This document shows positions 19,273 to 26,832 of a stretch of 37,868 nt of DNA, one piece after another. The position numbers were made by a program, and so were the translations under genes. The number at the start of each line of letters is the position of its first letter. The first letter of the stretch is position 1. This DNA is from Paracoccaceae bacterium. Its GTDB lineage: Bacteria; Pseudomonadota; Alphaproteobacteria; Rhodobacterales; Rhodobacteraceae. The notes under the pieces are model-generated. The model saw only the letters and a list, made by a program, of their open reading frames with translations. It was not told the origin of the DNA and did not search any database. The DNA lies in contig WOUW01000020.1 in assembly GCA_009773055.1 (NCBI GenBank), positions 1-37,868 of the forward strand, in the 5' to 3' direction.

Positions 19273-19943
19273 TTCGGTGCCAGCAGCTTCAGCGCCGCCC
19301 GGATCACCACCGCCGTTTCAGCCTCGGGCGCATCGCCCATCACCGTCGCCACCGCCTGCGCCGCATCGCCCTGACCATACCCAAGGTTCACCAGCGCCGA
19401 CAGCGCATCGGCCGAGGCGGAAGCCCGCCGCGCAGCACCTTCGTCACCCTTCGCCGCCTTGCGCGGAGCGGGAGCGGCCTCCTCAATCACCACATCCTCC
19501 GCCGCTGCTTTTGCCGACAGCCCGACGCCCGCAGCCATAACCCCCGGCGCTTTCGCCTTCAGCTCCAGGATCACCCGCTGGGCAAGTTTCGGACCGACCC
19601 CCGGCGCCGCCTGCACTGCCCGGGCATCACCCAGCGTGATCGCCCGGCCCACGCCTTCCGCGCCCAAAGTCCCCAGAATCGCCATCGAGGCCTTGGCCCC
19701 AACGCCCTGAACGGTCATCAGAAGCTTGTGCCACTCCTTCTCCAGCATGGTCGGAAAGCCGAAGAGCTGCAGCAGATCCTCGCGCACAAGAAGGTCGGTA
19801 TACAAGCTGACCGCCTCGCCGACCCCCGGCATTCCGGCCAGCGTCCGGTCGCTGACGTAGACGATGTAGCCCACCCCGCGAACGTCGATCAGCACATGGT
19901 CCGGCCCGCGCCAATCCAGCCGCCCCGAAATCCTGCCGATCAT
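19269..19943 (-). CDS. ruvA: Holliday junction branch migration protein RuvA
   Basis: Tetrameric protein that binds Holliday junctions and loads RuvB. The 224 residues show the N-terminal OB fold ([26 protein letters not shown]), two helix-hairpin-helix motifs ([17 protein letters not shown] and [17 protein letters not shown]), an Ala-rich linker, and the C-terminal RuvB-contacting domain ([20 protein letters not shown]). The linker is a little longer than in E. coli. Both ends overlap neighbours in ATGA fashion: its ATG with the ruvC stop and its stop with the ruvB start. RuvA itself looks intact even though ruvB is disrupted. Confidence 0.96.
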   Translation of the reverse strand: MIGRISGRLDWRGPDHVLIDVRGVGYIVYVSDRTLAGMPGVGEAVSLYTDLLVREDLLQLFGFPTMLEKEWHKLLMTVQGVGAKASMAILGTLGAEGVGRAITLGDARAVQAAPGVGPKLAQRVILELKAKAPGVMAAGVGLSAKAAAEDVVIEEAAPAPRKAAKGDEGAARRASASADALSALVNLGYGQGDAAQAVATVMGDAPEAETAVVIRAALKLLAPK

Positions 19944-20449
19944 TCCGCCGCCCTCAACGCCGCCGCAAGTCGGCCCGCAGATTGCACATGGTGCGCATGG
20001 CAGATCGCCACCGCCAGCGCGTCCGCCGCATCGGCCCCCGCGATCTTCACCCCCGGAAACTGCAGCTTGACCATGTGGTCGACCTGCACCTTCGCCGCGT
20101 GCCCCACGCCCACCACCGTCTTTTTGACTGCGTTCGGCGCATATTCCCCCACGGCCAGCCCGAACTGCGCCGGCACCAGTAGTGCTATCCCCCGGGCCTG
20201 GCCCAGCTTCAGCGTCGCCACGGCGTCCTTGTTGACGAAAGTATGCTCGACCGCCGCCGCTTCGGGCAGCCAAAGCTTCAGCACTTCGGTCAGCTGCGCA
20301 TGCAGCGACAAAAGCCGCACGGCCAGGTCACCGTCGGCACCGTCGGAATGGCAGATGCCGTTCGCCACATGGGAAAGGCGCGAGCCCGCCACGTCGATCA
20401 CGCCCCAGCCCAGGTTTCTAAGCCCCGGATCGATGCCAATGACCCGCAT
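19940..20449 (-). CDS. ruvC: Crossover junction endodeoxyribonuclease RuvC
   Basis: Resolves Holliday junctions by paired nicks. The 169 residues carry the RNase H-like opening [18 protein letters not shown] with the first catalytic Asp, an internal [21 protein letters not shown] block with a catalytic Glu, and the C-terminal [15 protein letters not shown] with the last catalytic Asp pair. The ATG at 20449 has a GGGGG run just upstream; an in-frame start at 20500 would add residues not found in the family. First gene of ruvCAB here, overlapping ruvA. Confidence 0.96.
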   Translation of the reverse strand: MRVIGIDPGLRNLGWGVIDVAGSRLSHVANGICHSDGADGDLAVRLLSLHAQLTEVLKLWLPEAAAVEHTFVNKDAVATLKLGQARGIALLVPAQFGLAVGEYAPNAVKKTVVGVGHAAKVQVDHMVKLQFPGVKIAGADAADALAVAICHAHHVQSAGRLAAALRAAE

Positions 20450-20769
20450 CTTGCCCCCGTTCTTCTTATGGCCACAAGGGCTAGCACGAAAAGGGAACAT
20501 CCCTCAATGACTTTCGCGCCGCGCACCCGGCACCGTCCCTTTATTCTGCGCTTGCAAAATACGACGAATCGCGCAAGAAAAGCGACGCGGCCCGGACTGC
20601 TCGCCGGAAACGCCTGAAAAAGATGACAAAATTTTGCCACACGTCATGCAGCCGCTGCATGGCGGCCTTGCTTGTTCTGTGATTGCTTTGCACATGCAGC
20701 ACGACTATCTGGCAGAACATGAGGGAATAAGCCCTCGATTTGTGCAGTAAGAGAACAAGGATGAAAGCC
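20450..20769. other. Divergent intergenic region, ruvC to DUF1127 gene
   Basis: About 320 nt without a credible gene, markedly richer in A/T than the flanks. It contains a palindrome CAAAATTTTG near 20627, a perfect inverted repeat ATGCAGC-C-GCTGCAT at 20646-20660, and a weak promoter for the rightward gene (TTGCTT at 20683-20688, 16-nt spacer, CTATCT at 20705-20710). The ruvC promoter must also lie here, but I cannot place it. The inverted repeat is a possible operator. Confidence 0.4.
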
Positions 20770-20973
20770 ATGGCCGCTGTCGAGACGACCCGCCCGGCGC
20801 CCTTCGGCGCCATCACCACCTACCGTGCCATCAACAGCCTGTCGAACGTCGTTCTGGCGTTCCGGGCCTGGAATGACGCCCGCGTCACCCGCAAGTCGCT
20901 GAGCAAGCTCTCGGATCGCGAGCTTGACGATATCGGCCTGTGCCGTGGCGACATCGAGCTTCTTGGCCGCTAA
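20770..20973 (+). CDS. DUF1127 domain small protein
   Basis: Small basic protein of 67 residues with the C-terminal DUF1127 core: FRAWNDARVTRKSLSKLSDRELDDIGLCRGDI, in which L-x-D-x-x-L-D-D-I-G-L-x-R-x-D-I is the signature. The Arg-rich helix resembles that of the DUF1127 protein CcaF1 of Rhodobacter sphaeroides, reported to bind RNA and act in RNA maturation and turnover. The ATG at 20770 has AAGGA 8 nt upstream; an ATG at 20761 is an alternative adding three residues. In R. sphaeroides the ccaF1 gene is followed by repeated CcsR sRNAs with anti-SD loops. No such repeats follow here, only a terminator at 21021. Confidence 0.85.
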   Translation: MAAVETTRPAPFGAITTYRAINSLSNVVLAFRAWNDARVTRKSLSKLSDRELDDIGLCRGDIELLGR

Positions 20974-21020
20974 GCGGTTGACGGCCCCAGGGACCGGTTC
21001 CTGACGGAAGACACGAAAAC

Positions 21021-21044
21021 GGGCCGCATCAAACGATGCGGCCC
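21021..21044. terminator. Bidirectional terminator between convergent genes
   Basis: GGGCCGCATC and GATGCGGCCC form a perfect ten-base-pair stem with an AAAC loop. On the minus strand the stem is followed by GTTTTC, and on the plus strand by TTCGTAAC. It lies between the DUF1127 gene (+) and the unknown membrane protein gene (-). Confidence 0.8.
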
Positions 21045-21131
21045 TTCGTAACTCAATACTTGACGCACTATGCTTTCAGACCAGCCGAGCTTTGACGCCG
21101 GCGGGGCTTTCGGACCAGCGCAGCCTTTCGG

Positions 21132-21479
21132 TCAGCGCGGAAGCAAGGACTGCAACTGTCCGGACACCCAAAGCGTCGCCGGATCGGTGTACATCAGCCA
21201 GGCACCCACCGGATCGAAACCACTGCCTGCCGCCAGAGCGCTAACACGGTTCTCGTAGGTCTGGGCGCCAACAAAATAGTGGATCACGCCCTTCACTCCG
21301 ACACCCATTGCCAGCACCAGCACGGCCGGTTTGGCAAGTTTCAGGATGCGGCTTCTGCCGCGCCCCGAGGCCTTGCGCCCCACAGTGCCCGCCGCCTCGA
21401 AGCCGTAGCCCTTGGCATGCGATTTCTCGATCCGCGAAACGCGGCTGTAGAAGTCGTTAAGATTTGGATCAACCCACAT
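21132..21479 (-). CDS. Small predicted single-pass membrane protein, unknown function
   Basis: I do not recognise a family. The 115 residues begin MWVDPNLNDFYSRVSRIEKSHAKGYGFEA, a polar and basic N-terminus. A hydrophobic helix near residues 48-66 (LAKPAVLVLAMGVGVKGVIHYF) follows, then a region of about 45 residues ending in LWVSGQLQSLLPR. This predicts a cytoplasmic N-terminus with one membrane pass. The ATG at 21479 has GGTGAG 4-5 nt upstream; a GTG at 21488 is possible. Immediately past its stop, 21071-21135 holds three imperfect CTTTCxGACCAGC units of unknown meaning. Base composition matches the chromosome. Confidence 0.7.
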   Translation of the reverse strand: MWVDPNLNDFYSRVSRIEKSHAKGYGFEAAGTVGRKASGRGRSRILKLAKPAVLVLAMGVGVKGVIHYFVGAQTYENRVSALAAGSGFDPVGAWLMYTDPATLWVSGQLQSLLPR

Positions 21480-21598
21480 TTTTCTCACCCAGAGTAGCAG
21501 CTCTGACCATTAATTTCTGCCGCATGGTTATGGCGAAAATGCGGCGCATCTTTCAGGCTGTGGACTCTCGACGCTTTCGTCAAGGATTGTCCACGATT

Positions 21599-22471
21599 TC
21601 AATTCCTTTGTAGAACCAGCGTCGACCATTCGCCGATATCATCACGACTGTTCAGACGAAGCCCCGCTGCCACATAGGCAGCCGTAACCGAATCTGCTTG
21701 CACAGCGAGAAGACCGGACAGGATAGCTCTACCCCCAGTTGCAAGGTGAGTCGAAATCGCCGGTGCAAGCTCGATCAGGGGGCCTTTCAGGATGTTGGCG
21801 AAGATCAGATCGAAGGGGGCGGCTGCCTTAATTCGTTCATGATCAACGCCGGCGGCCTCCAGACATTCGACCCGTCCGATCAGCCCGTTGATCGCGACAT
21901 TGGCCTCGGCCACGTCCACCGCCACCTGGTCAATGTCGCTGGCGATGACCAGAGCTTCGGGCAGCGTTGCCGCTGCGGCCATGGCCAGGACTGCCGTGCC
22001 GCAGCCAATGTCGGCGACCTTTGCAGGCCGTTCGCCCGCGGTCAGCAGCCGGTCGAAGGCCAGCAGGCAGCCCAGCGTCGTGCCGTGATGCCCGGTGCCG
22101 AATGCGACCGTCGCCTCGATCTGCAACGGCACCCGGCCCGCGGGCACCTTGTCCGCGTCATGGCTGCCAAAAACGAAGAACCGCCCGGCATCGACCGGCG
22201 ACAGCTCGCGCCGCACATGCGCGACCCAGTCGACCTCCGGCAGTTCCGACAGCGCGAACGGCCTCGCCCCGAAGGCCGTCGCCAGCACTTCCAGCATCAC
22301 CGCGTCCGGCGGCTCCAGGAAATAGCCACCAACTTCCCACAGGCCCGAGCCGTCCTCGATCTCGAAGACGCCCACGCCCGTGGGTTCAGGTGTCATCCGC
22401 TCCATGGCGGTTGCCAGGGACTGTGCGGGTTCCTCGCCGGGAAGGGTGGTCAGGGCGGAATAGGTGGGCAT
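21599..22471 (-). CDS. prmA: Ribosomal protein L11 methyltransferase
   Basis: Trimethylates several amino groups of ribosomal protein L11 using SAM. The 290 residues have an N-terminal recognition domain, the PrmA-specific FGTGHHGTT (124-132), the SAM motif ADIGCGTAVLAMA starting near 153, an acidic ASDIDQVAVDVAEANVAING segment, and the catalytic-loop motif NILKGPL. Length is normal. Its neighbour msrA lies 58 nt upstream on the same strand, so cotranscription is possible. The gap 21480-21598 before the unknown membrane gene holds nothing I can name. Confidence 0.95.
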   Translation of the reverse strand: MPTYSALTTLPGEEPAQSLATAMERMTPEPTGVGVFEIEDGSGLWEVGGYFLEPPDAVMLEVLATAFGARPFALSELPEVDWVAHVRRELSPVDAGRFFVFGSHDADKVPAGRVPLQIEATVAFGTGHHGTTLGCLLAFDRLLTAGERPAKVADIGCGTAVLAMAAAATLPEALVIASDIDQVAVDVAEANVAINGLIGRVECLEAAGVDHERIKAAAPFDLIFANILKGPLIELAPAISTHLATGGRAILSGLLAVQADSVTAAYVAAGLRLNSRDDIGEWSTLVLQRN

Positions 22472-22528
22472 CGGCGTTCTCCAGGGTTCAGGGCCGGATA
22501 GTCCCCGGCCCCGCCCCGGTCAAGCCGC

Positions 22529-23182
22529 TCAGGCGCGGACGCCGGTCCCGATCGGGCAGGTGACCCCGGTGCCACCGATCCCGCAATATCCGCCGGGGTT
22601 CTTCGCCAGATACTGCTGGTGATAATCCTCGGCAAAGTAGAACACCGGCGCGGGAACGATCTCGGTCGTGATCGGTCCCATCCCCGCCGCCTTCAGCGCC
22701 TGCTCGTAGACGACCTTCGAGGCCTTCGCGGCCTCCTCTTGTTCCGCGTCGTAGGTGTAGATCCCCGACCGGTAGGTCGAGCCCACGTCATTGCCCTGCC
22801 GCATACCCTGCGTCGGGTCATGGCCTTCCCAGAACAGCTTCAAGAGGCCCTCGTAACTGATCACCGCCGGGTCATAGATCACCCGCACCACCTCGTTGTG
22901 GCCGGTCAGTTGCGTGCAAGTCTCCTTATACGTCGGGTTCGGAGTGAACCCGCCCGCATAGCCGACCATGGTCAGCCAGACCCCCGGGGTCTGCCAGAAC
23001 TTGCGCTCCACGCCCCAGAAGCAGCCCATCCCGAACATCGCCTCGGCCATGCCCTCGGGCACATCCGATTTCAGAGGAAGACCGGACAGGAAATGCGTCT
23101 CTGCCGTCGGCAACGGCTCGACCCGTCCCGGCAGGGCCTTGTCCGGCGTGACCATTTCCATCGACTTGCGGGTGAAGAACAT
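22529..23182 (-). CDS. msrA: Peptide-methionine (S)-S-oxide reductase MsrA
   Basis: Repairs oxidised methionine (S epimer) in proteins. The catalytic motif GCFWG is at residues 53-57 (Cys54). The family pattern continues through [33 protein letters not shown], and the Cys-containing C-terminus [15 protein letters not shown] supplies resolving cysteines. The 217 residues match the longer MsrA class with an N-terminal extension. No signal peptide is seen, so it is cytoplasmic. The gene has its own upstream gap of 81 nt from the MFS transporter. Confidence 0.95.
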   Translation of the reverse strand: MFFTRKSMEMVTPDKALPGRVEPLPTAETHFLSGLPLKSDVPEGMAEAMFGMGCFWGVERKFWQTPGVWLTMVGYAGGFTPNPTYKETCTQLTGHNEVVRVIYDPAVISYEGLLKLFWEGHDPTQGMRQGNDVGSTYRSGIYTYDAEQEEAAKASKVVYEQALKAAGMGPITTEIVPAPVFYFAEDYHQQYLAKNPGGYCGIGGTGVTCPIGTGVRA

Positions 23183-23263
23183 GTGGGGACCTCCGTTTCC
23201 ACCGCTGAATATAGCGCCCCGGGCCGGTTTCCCAACCCGCGTTACAGTCGCCTCACCTCAGGG

Positions 23264-24499
23264 TTACTCGGCCGCCTGCGGCAATCCCCGCGAAAACACC
23301 GTCTCATGCCCCGGCGCGGGGTGCCTCGGGATCAGGCAGATCAGCGCGAACGCCACCAATGCCATGCCGGCCCCCAGAAGGAAGACATAGTCCGGTGATT
23401 TCGCCCAAAGGTATCCCAGGGACGCCGGCAGGAAGACCGCCGCGATATGGTTGATCGTGAAGGCCACCGCCGAGGTCGGCGCCATGTCCTTCGGGTCTGC
23501 GATCTTCTGGAAATAGGTCTTCAAGCTGAACGAGAGCGCAAAGAACAGCTGATCCAGGATATACAGTCCCCCCGCGATCACGATCCCCCAGCCGAACCAG
23601 TAGATCCCGCCATAGGCCAGGAACACCAGGGTAAGGCCGATATACTCGAACCCCATCACGTTGCGCTCGCCATACTTGCCCAGCGCGCGGCCCATCGACG
23701 GCGCGACCAGCATGTTGATCAGGTAGTTGGCCAGCAGCAGAAGCGTCATCTCGGAAACCTTCATCCCGAAACGCTCGACCATCATGAAGCCCGCGAAGAC
23801 GACGAAAATCTGCCGCCGCGCCCCGGCCATCAGTTGCAGGGCGTAATAAAGCCAATACCGCCGCCGCAGCACCATGTGCTTGTGCTGCACATGATGCCCC
23901 TCGAACTGCGGATAGGCGAAGGTCGCAAATAGGACGATCAGCAGGGTCAGCCCCCCCGCCGCCAGATAGACCGTGTTGTAGTCTAGCCCCAGCCGGTCCC
24001 ACAGCAGCACGATCGCGCCATAGGCCGCCAGCGACGCGCCCGCCCCTGCCGCCACGATCCGCCCCAACACCCGCGGAGCATCGCCCTTCTCGATCCACTG
24101 CAGCTGCAACGACTGGTTCGCCGTCTCGAAGTAGTGAAATCCGATCGAAGACAGCAGCGTCATCACCAGAATGCCGGTGTAGGACGGAAACCACGCCGTC
24201 ACCGCCGTCGCAGCCCCAAGAAGCGCCAACGCCACCAGCGCCAGCACCTGCTCGCGCAGGACCAGCAGCACCAGGATCGCCCCCACGGCCAGCAGCCCCG
24301 GAACCTCCCGCACCGTATGCAGCCAGCCGATCTCCTTGCCCGTGAACCCCGCCATCTCGATCACGAAGTTGTTCAGAAGCGCCGTCCACGTGGCAAAGCT
24401 GATCGGCTGCGCCGCCGCCATCAGGAACAGCAGCGACTCCGGCCGCCGCCAGCGCGGCAGGGTGTGGGCTTGCGTAAGAGGCATGGTAGTGCGGGACAT
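23264..24499 (-). CDS. MFS transporter, substrate unknown
   Basis: Integral inner-membrane protein of about 411 residues with about twelve hydrophobic helices and an Arg-rich central loop (HKHMVLRRRYWLYY), the usual MFS layout. Conserved-looking features are FHYFETANQSLQLQW after the fourth helix and RQIFVVFAGFMMVERFGM at the start of the second half. Nothing identifies the substrate. The ATG at 24499 is chosen; a GTG at 24505 and an ATG at 24484 are alternatives, and no convincing Shine-Dalgarno decides. It runs divergently from the stub ORF and GNAT-like gene to its right. Confidence 0.85.
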   Translation of the reverse strand: MSRTTMPLTQAHTLPRWRRPESLLFLMAAAQPISFATWTALLNNFVIEMAGFTGKEIGWLHTVREVPGLLAVGAILVLLVLREQVLALVALALLGAATAVTAWFPSYTGILVMTLLSSIGFHYFETANQSLQLQWIEKGDAPRVLGRIVAAGAGASLAAYGAIVLLWDRLGLDYNTVYLAAGGLTLLIVLFATFAYPQFEGHHVQHKHMVLRRRYWLYYALQLMAGARRQIFVVFAGFMMVERFGMKVSEMTLLLLANYLINMLVAPSMGRALGKYGERNVMGFEYIGLTLVFLAYGGIYWFGWGIVIAGGLYILDQLFFALSFSLKTYFQKIADPKDMAPTSAVAFTINHIAAVFLPASLGYLWAKSPDYVFLLGAGMALVAFALICLIPRHPAPGHETVFSRGLPQAAE

Positions 24500-24594
24500 G
24501 GCCACGGGCTTACAGGGGAAGCTCCGGACCGGAAAGCGAAAGCTTGTGCCAGGAACAATCCCGCGCCACCCTGCCCTGACAGAAGGGATCGCCC

Positions 24595-24660
24595 ATGTCT
24601 GAAAAGATCACCGTCCAGAACGTCGGCCAGCCCGGAAAGACTTGCCTTGCGGCATCGTGA
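24595..24660 (+). pseudogene. 21-codon stub with a good RBS, probable remnant of a small gene
   Basis: ATG at 24595 is preceded by AAGGG at workable spacing and encodes MSEKITVQNVGQPGKT, then CLAAS and a stop. The first 16 residues resemble, from memory, the start of a family of roughly 90-residue alphaproteobacterial proteins (DUF6958-like, opening with K-I-x-V-x-N-V/T-x-x-P-G). Nothing of the rest is found downstream in any frame, so a deletion or frameshift after the Lys-Thr is likely. It could instead be a short leader for the next gene, whose ATG is 14 nt beyond the stop. Family assignment is unverified. Confidence 0.4.
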
Positions 24661-24673
24661 AGGGCCCAGCCGG

Positions 24674-25480
24674 ATGAAAGACGAATTCTTCGGAAGCGAC
24701 GATCAACGCGCGCTGCTGAGACGTGGCCGAGGGATGGCCGCCGTGCTGGGCCAGAACCAGCGCTACAGCTACTACGGTCGCACGGTCGGCTTGCCCGGAC
24801 CCGAGGACGGCGACATCGACCACCTTGCCGCCCTGGCCACCGTTCAGGGCAGCGCGACCTATTTGACCGTCCCGTTGAACCAGGTCGAAGACATCAAGGC
24901 GTCGATCGAGGCGCGCGGTCTGGTGCCTATGGTCTATGACAAGTGGGAGGGGGCGCGCTCTGCCCTCGCAGCGGCCCGACAGCTTGTCGCGACCCTGTCC
25001 CTGCCCGAAGACCTGACGATGGTGCAGCTGGATGCGTCGACCTCGGATGGGCACGTCGCCTCTCTGGCCGAAATGGCCTTGGGCTGCGGCGTCCTGCCGC
25101 CCTGCGGCGAGGTGCTGCGCGGCCTGTTGCGACCTGCCGTCTGTCTGGTGGCGATGGACCGCAGCTCGAAAGTGGTTTCCTGCGCGGCATCCTCGGCTTG
25201 CGCCCACAAAGATCACCCCAGACATGGCGGGCAGGCCTGGTGGGGCATGCTGGCCACTGACCCTGCGCGGCGAGGTCAACGATTGTCTGTTGTTCTTGGG
25301 GCACAGGCACTGCTCGAAATGGAAACGCGCTTCGGATTTGGCGATTTCATGACCGGGGTCGAGCCGGGGAACGCGCCATCAGAAGTCATCTGTGCCCGAT
25401 TGGGGCTGTCGCGGGGGAGCTTTGCGATCATCGGATGCACCGACCCGCGCGCCTTGGCCAGCGGACGCATGACGAAATAG
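24674..25480 (+). CDS. GNAT-like N-acetyltransferase domain protein
   Basis: Protein of 268 residues with an acyl-CoA N-acyltransferase-like C-terminal half: a strand with AMDRSSKVVSCAASSACAHK, then GQAWWGMLATDPARRGQRLSVVLGAQAL. Here the ATDPARRGQ segment matches the acetyl-CoA pyrophosphate-binding loop (R/Q-x-x-G-x-G/A). VEPGNAPSEVICARLGL matches the last GNAT motif. The N-terminal 120 residues are unusual and may bind the substrate. The ATG at 24674 follows GAAGGG by nine nt. The open frame extends far upstream but covers the stub ORF and the MFS start, so it is rejected. Substrate unknown. Same strand as the stub, divergent from the MFS gene. Confidence 0.72.
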   Translation: MKDEFFGSDDQRALLRRGRGMAAVLGQNQRYSYYGRTVGLPGPEDGDIDHLAALATVQGSATYLTVPLNQVEDIKASIEARGLVPMVYDKWEGARSALAAARQLVATLSLPEDLTMVQLDASTSDGHVASLAEMALGCGVLPPCGEVLRGLLRPAVCLVAMDRSSKVVSCAASSACAHKDHPRHGGQAWWGMLATDPARRGQRLSVVLGAQALLEMETRFGFGDFMTGVEPGNAPSEVICARLGLSRGSFAIIGCTDPRALASGRMTK

Positions 25481-25529
25481 AGCATCCGGTGGCCACGCAC
25501 GGCGAACAAACGCAACGGCCTCCATATCG

Positions 25530-25550
25530 TAGGGTGCGCTACAGCGCACC
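25530..25550. repeat. REP-like palindrome copy
   Basis: TAGGGTGCGC and GCGCACC arms around a four-base loop, the same 21 nt as at 2771 and 30154. The flanks CA-ATCG before and CCA after are also shared with the 30154 copy, so those two share a longer unit. Confidence 0.8.
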
Positions 25551-25616
25551 ACCCGACGGTACGATTGCCACGGGTTTGATACGCACACCACGCCCATTCG
25601 CAGTCCCCTACCTTCG

Positions 25617-25739
25617 CCCGGAATCAAGGCGCGAATGCGCCGCCGGGCAGCGCCCGACCGCCCCCTCGGGCGGGCGCTTTTGCACCGTCAGCTCGCAGAA
25701 CCTCGGTGGGAGGGGTTGCACCATAAAGTGCCCAGAACG
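25617..25739 (+). repeat. Composite repeat, copy A
   Basis: Shares two blocks with the reverse complement of 29914-30105. The first is CCCGGAATCAAGGCGC to TGCGCCGCCGGGC. The second runs from GGGCGCTTTTGCA through CTCGGTGGGAGGGGTTG and ATAAAGTGC to CAGAAC. Copy A lacks about 75-95 nt present between these blocks in copy B. It ends 40 nt before the stop of the low-GC COG3904-like gene. Confidence 0.75.
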
Positions 25740-25778
25740 GATGTTGCTGCGCCCACCCGGCGGTCAGGCGTTGCCTCC

Positions 25779-26807
25779 CTACTTCTTGTGGTTCGTGAAG
25801 AACGTCCTAAGCTTTTCTTGGCCTTCTTTTGTATCCATGGCAGCAATGCCAAGAAACATGCTCGCATCAGATGCAAATCTAATCTGAACCCCAAAGCTAT
25901 CGGAAAACGCTATCTGCTTTGCTTCATCCTCCGATATCCTTGCCAAAATATTCGTATAAATACCCTCCTCCTTCCGTTCTGCACGGGAGCTAATGTCTAG
26001 CCTCTTGCTTTCCCCATTGAGCACGACCTCTACCAGCGAAAAGCCTAGCAGCTCTCTTGCTCTACCCTGTGTCTCGATAACTGCCCAGAAAACGAAACCG
26101 ACCTCATTGTTGAAACCAAGCATCACCTTGTGGTACCCATAGAGTGAGTCTCTTTCCCCCTTTACATATGAAAGTCCGTTCTTTCCCTCTATGCTCCATT
26201 TGACGTCAGTCTGCCCTCCGGTAACAGCGCCAATTCCTTCCAACTCTTCACGGCTTACAAATCGCATTTGATCACTTGGTGTGGCGACCGAAAGCATAAG
26301 GAACTGTGGCGAAATTCCCATGTCGACAACGTACTCGAACATTTTGGCAGATAATGTTTGCGAGTGAGCCAAATAGTTTCGTGGAATCTCCTCTCCCTGC
26401 GCTTGAGGAAAATCAAATTGGTGAACTCCGAATTTGGACCTGTCGTCGAAGTACCTGAGTCGCCCGCCAAGGAACACAAGAGTTGCAGCGCTTAGGCATT
26501 GGCCAGGCAGCTTCTTTCGATGCATTAGCTGTATGCTGTTTGGGCTTTGGAAGTCGATTTGGTACTGTCCAACATCCGTTGCAAACCATGAACTCCGAAT
26601 GAGGCGTCCAATCCCAATAGCTGCGTCCACATCGCCGCCACTTGAGTCAATGTAGACGACACAGCGCGGCGGCGGCTCTGCTGACTTCAAGAATAGTTTG
26701 AAACTCTGGTCGTCGCCGGGCCGAATCTTTCCGATGGCGTTGACACAAAAGTAACCGCCAAGCATCTTCTCCAGCTCAGTCTGTGGGGGTGTGTAGTGAA
26801 ACTGCAT
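25779..26807 (-). CDS. ClpP/COG3904-like serine-protease-fold protein, low GC
   Basis: The 342-residue product shows the ClpP/crotonase-type pattern seen in COG3904 proteins. DSSGGDVDAAIGIGRLIR (54-71) supplies the Gly-Gly oxyanion strand. LPGQCLSAATLVFLGG (100-115) places a candidate nucleophile Ser106. FGVHQFDF (127-134) places candidate His129. There is no signal peptide or membrane helix, so it is probably cytoplasmic. The C-terminal 150 residues (about 195-342) are unfamiliar. A 60-base sample I counted is about 52% GC, against roughly 70% in priA, suggesting recent acquisition. It follows priA by 25 nt on the same strand with a weak RBS (AAGTAAG next to the ATG), so priA read-through may transcribe it. 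Whether it is proteolytic and what it cuts are unknown. Confidence 0.72.
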   Translation of the reverse strand: MQFHYTPPQTELEKMLGGYFCVNAIGKIRPGDDQSFKLFLKSAEPPPRCVVYIDSSGGDVDAAIGIGRLIRSSWFATDVGQYQIDFQSPNSIQLMHRKKLPGQCLSAATLVFLGGRLRYFDDRSKFGVHQFDFPQAQGEEIPRNYLAHSQTLSAKMFEYVVDMGISPQFLMLSVATPSDQMRFVSREELEGIGAVTGGQTDVKWSIEGKNGLSYVKGERDSLYGYHKVMLGFNNEVGFVFWAVIETQGRARELLGFSLVEVVLNGESKRLDISSRAERKEEGIYTNILARISEDEAKQIAFSDSFGVQIRFASDASMFLGIAAMDTKEGQEKLRTFFTNHKK

Positions 26808-26832
26808 CTTACTTGTTCGCCCCTCTTACAAA

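Larger units (their letters stand above)
25481..25778. other. Repeat-bearing intergenic region without a gene
   Basis: About 300 nt between convergent genes. It contains a REP-like palindrome at 25530-25550 and copy A of a composite repeat at about 25617-25739. I find no supportable coding sequence. The apparent reading GRALLHRQLAEPRWEGLHHK in this region is a translation of the repeat and recurs in the inverted copy near 29.95 kb. Confidence 0.6.

Noticed and set aside
20974-21020. CcsR-type sRNA repeats after the DUF1127 gene
   Set aside because: No CUUCCUCC-like loops or tandem hairpins; only a single terminator stem.
21070-21258. 62-residue ORF on + past the terminator
   Set aside because: It overlaps the unknown membrane protein gene, lacks an RBS, and shares three short DNA repeats rather than protein features.
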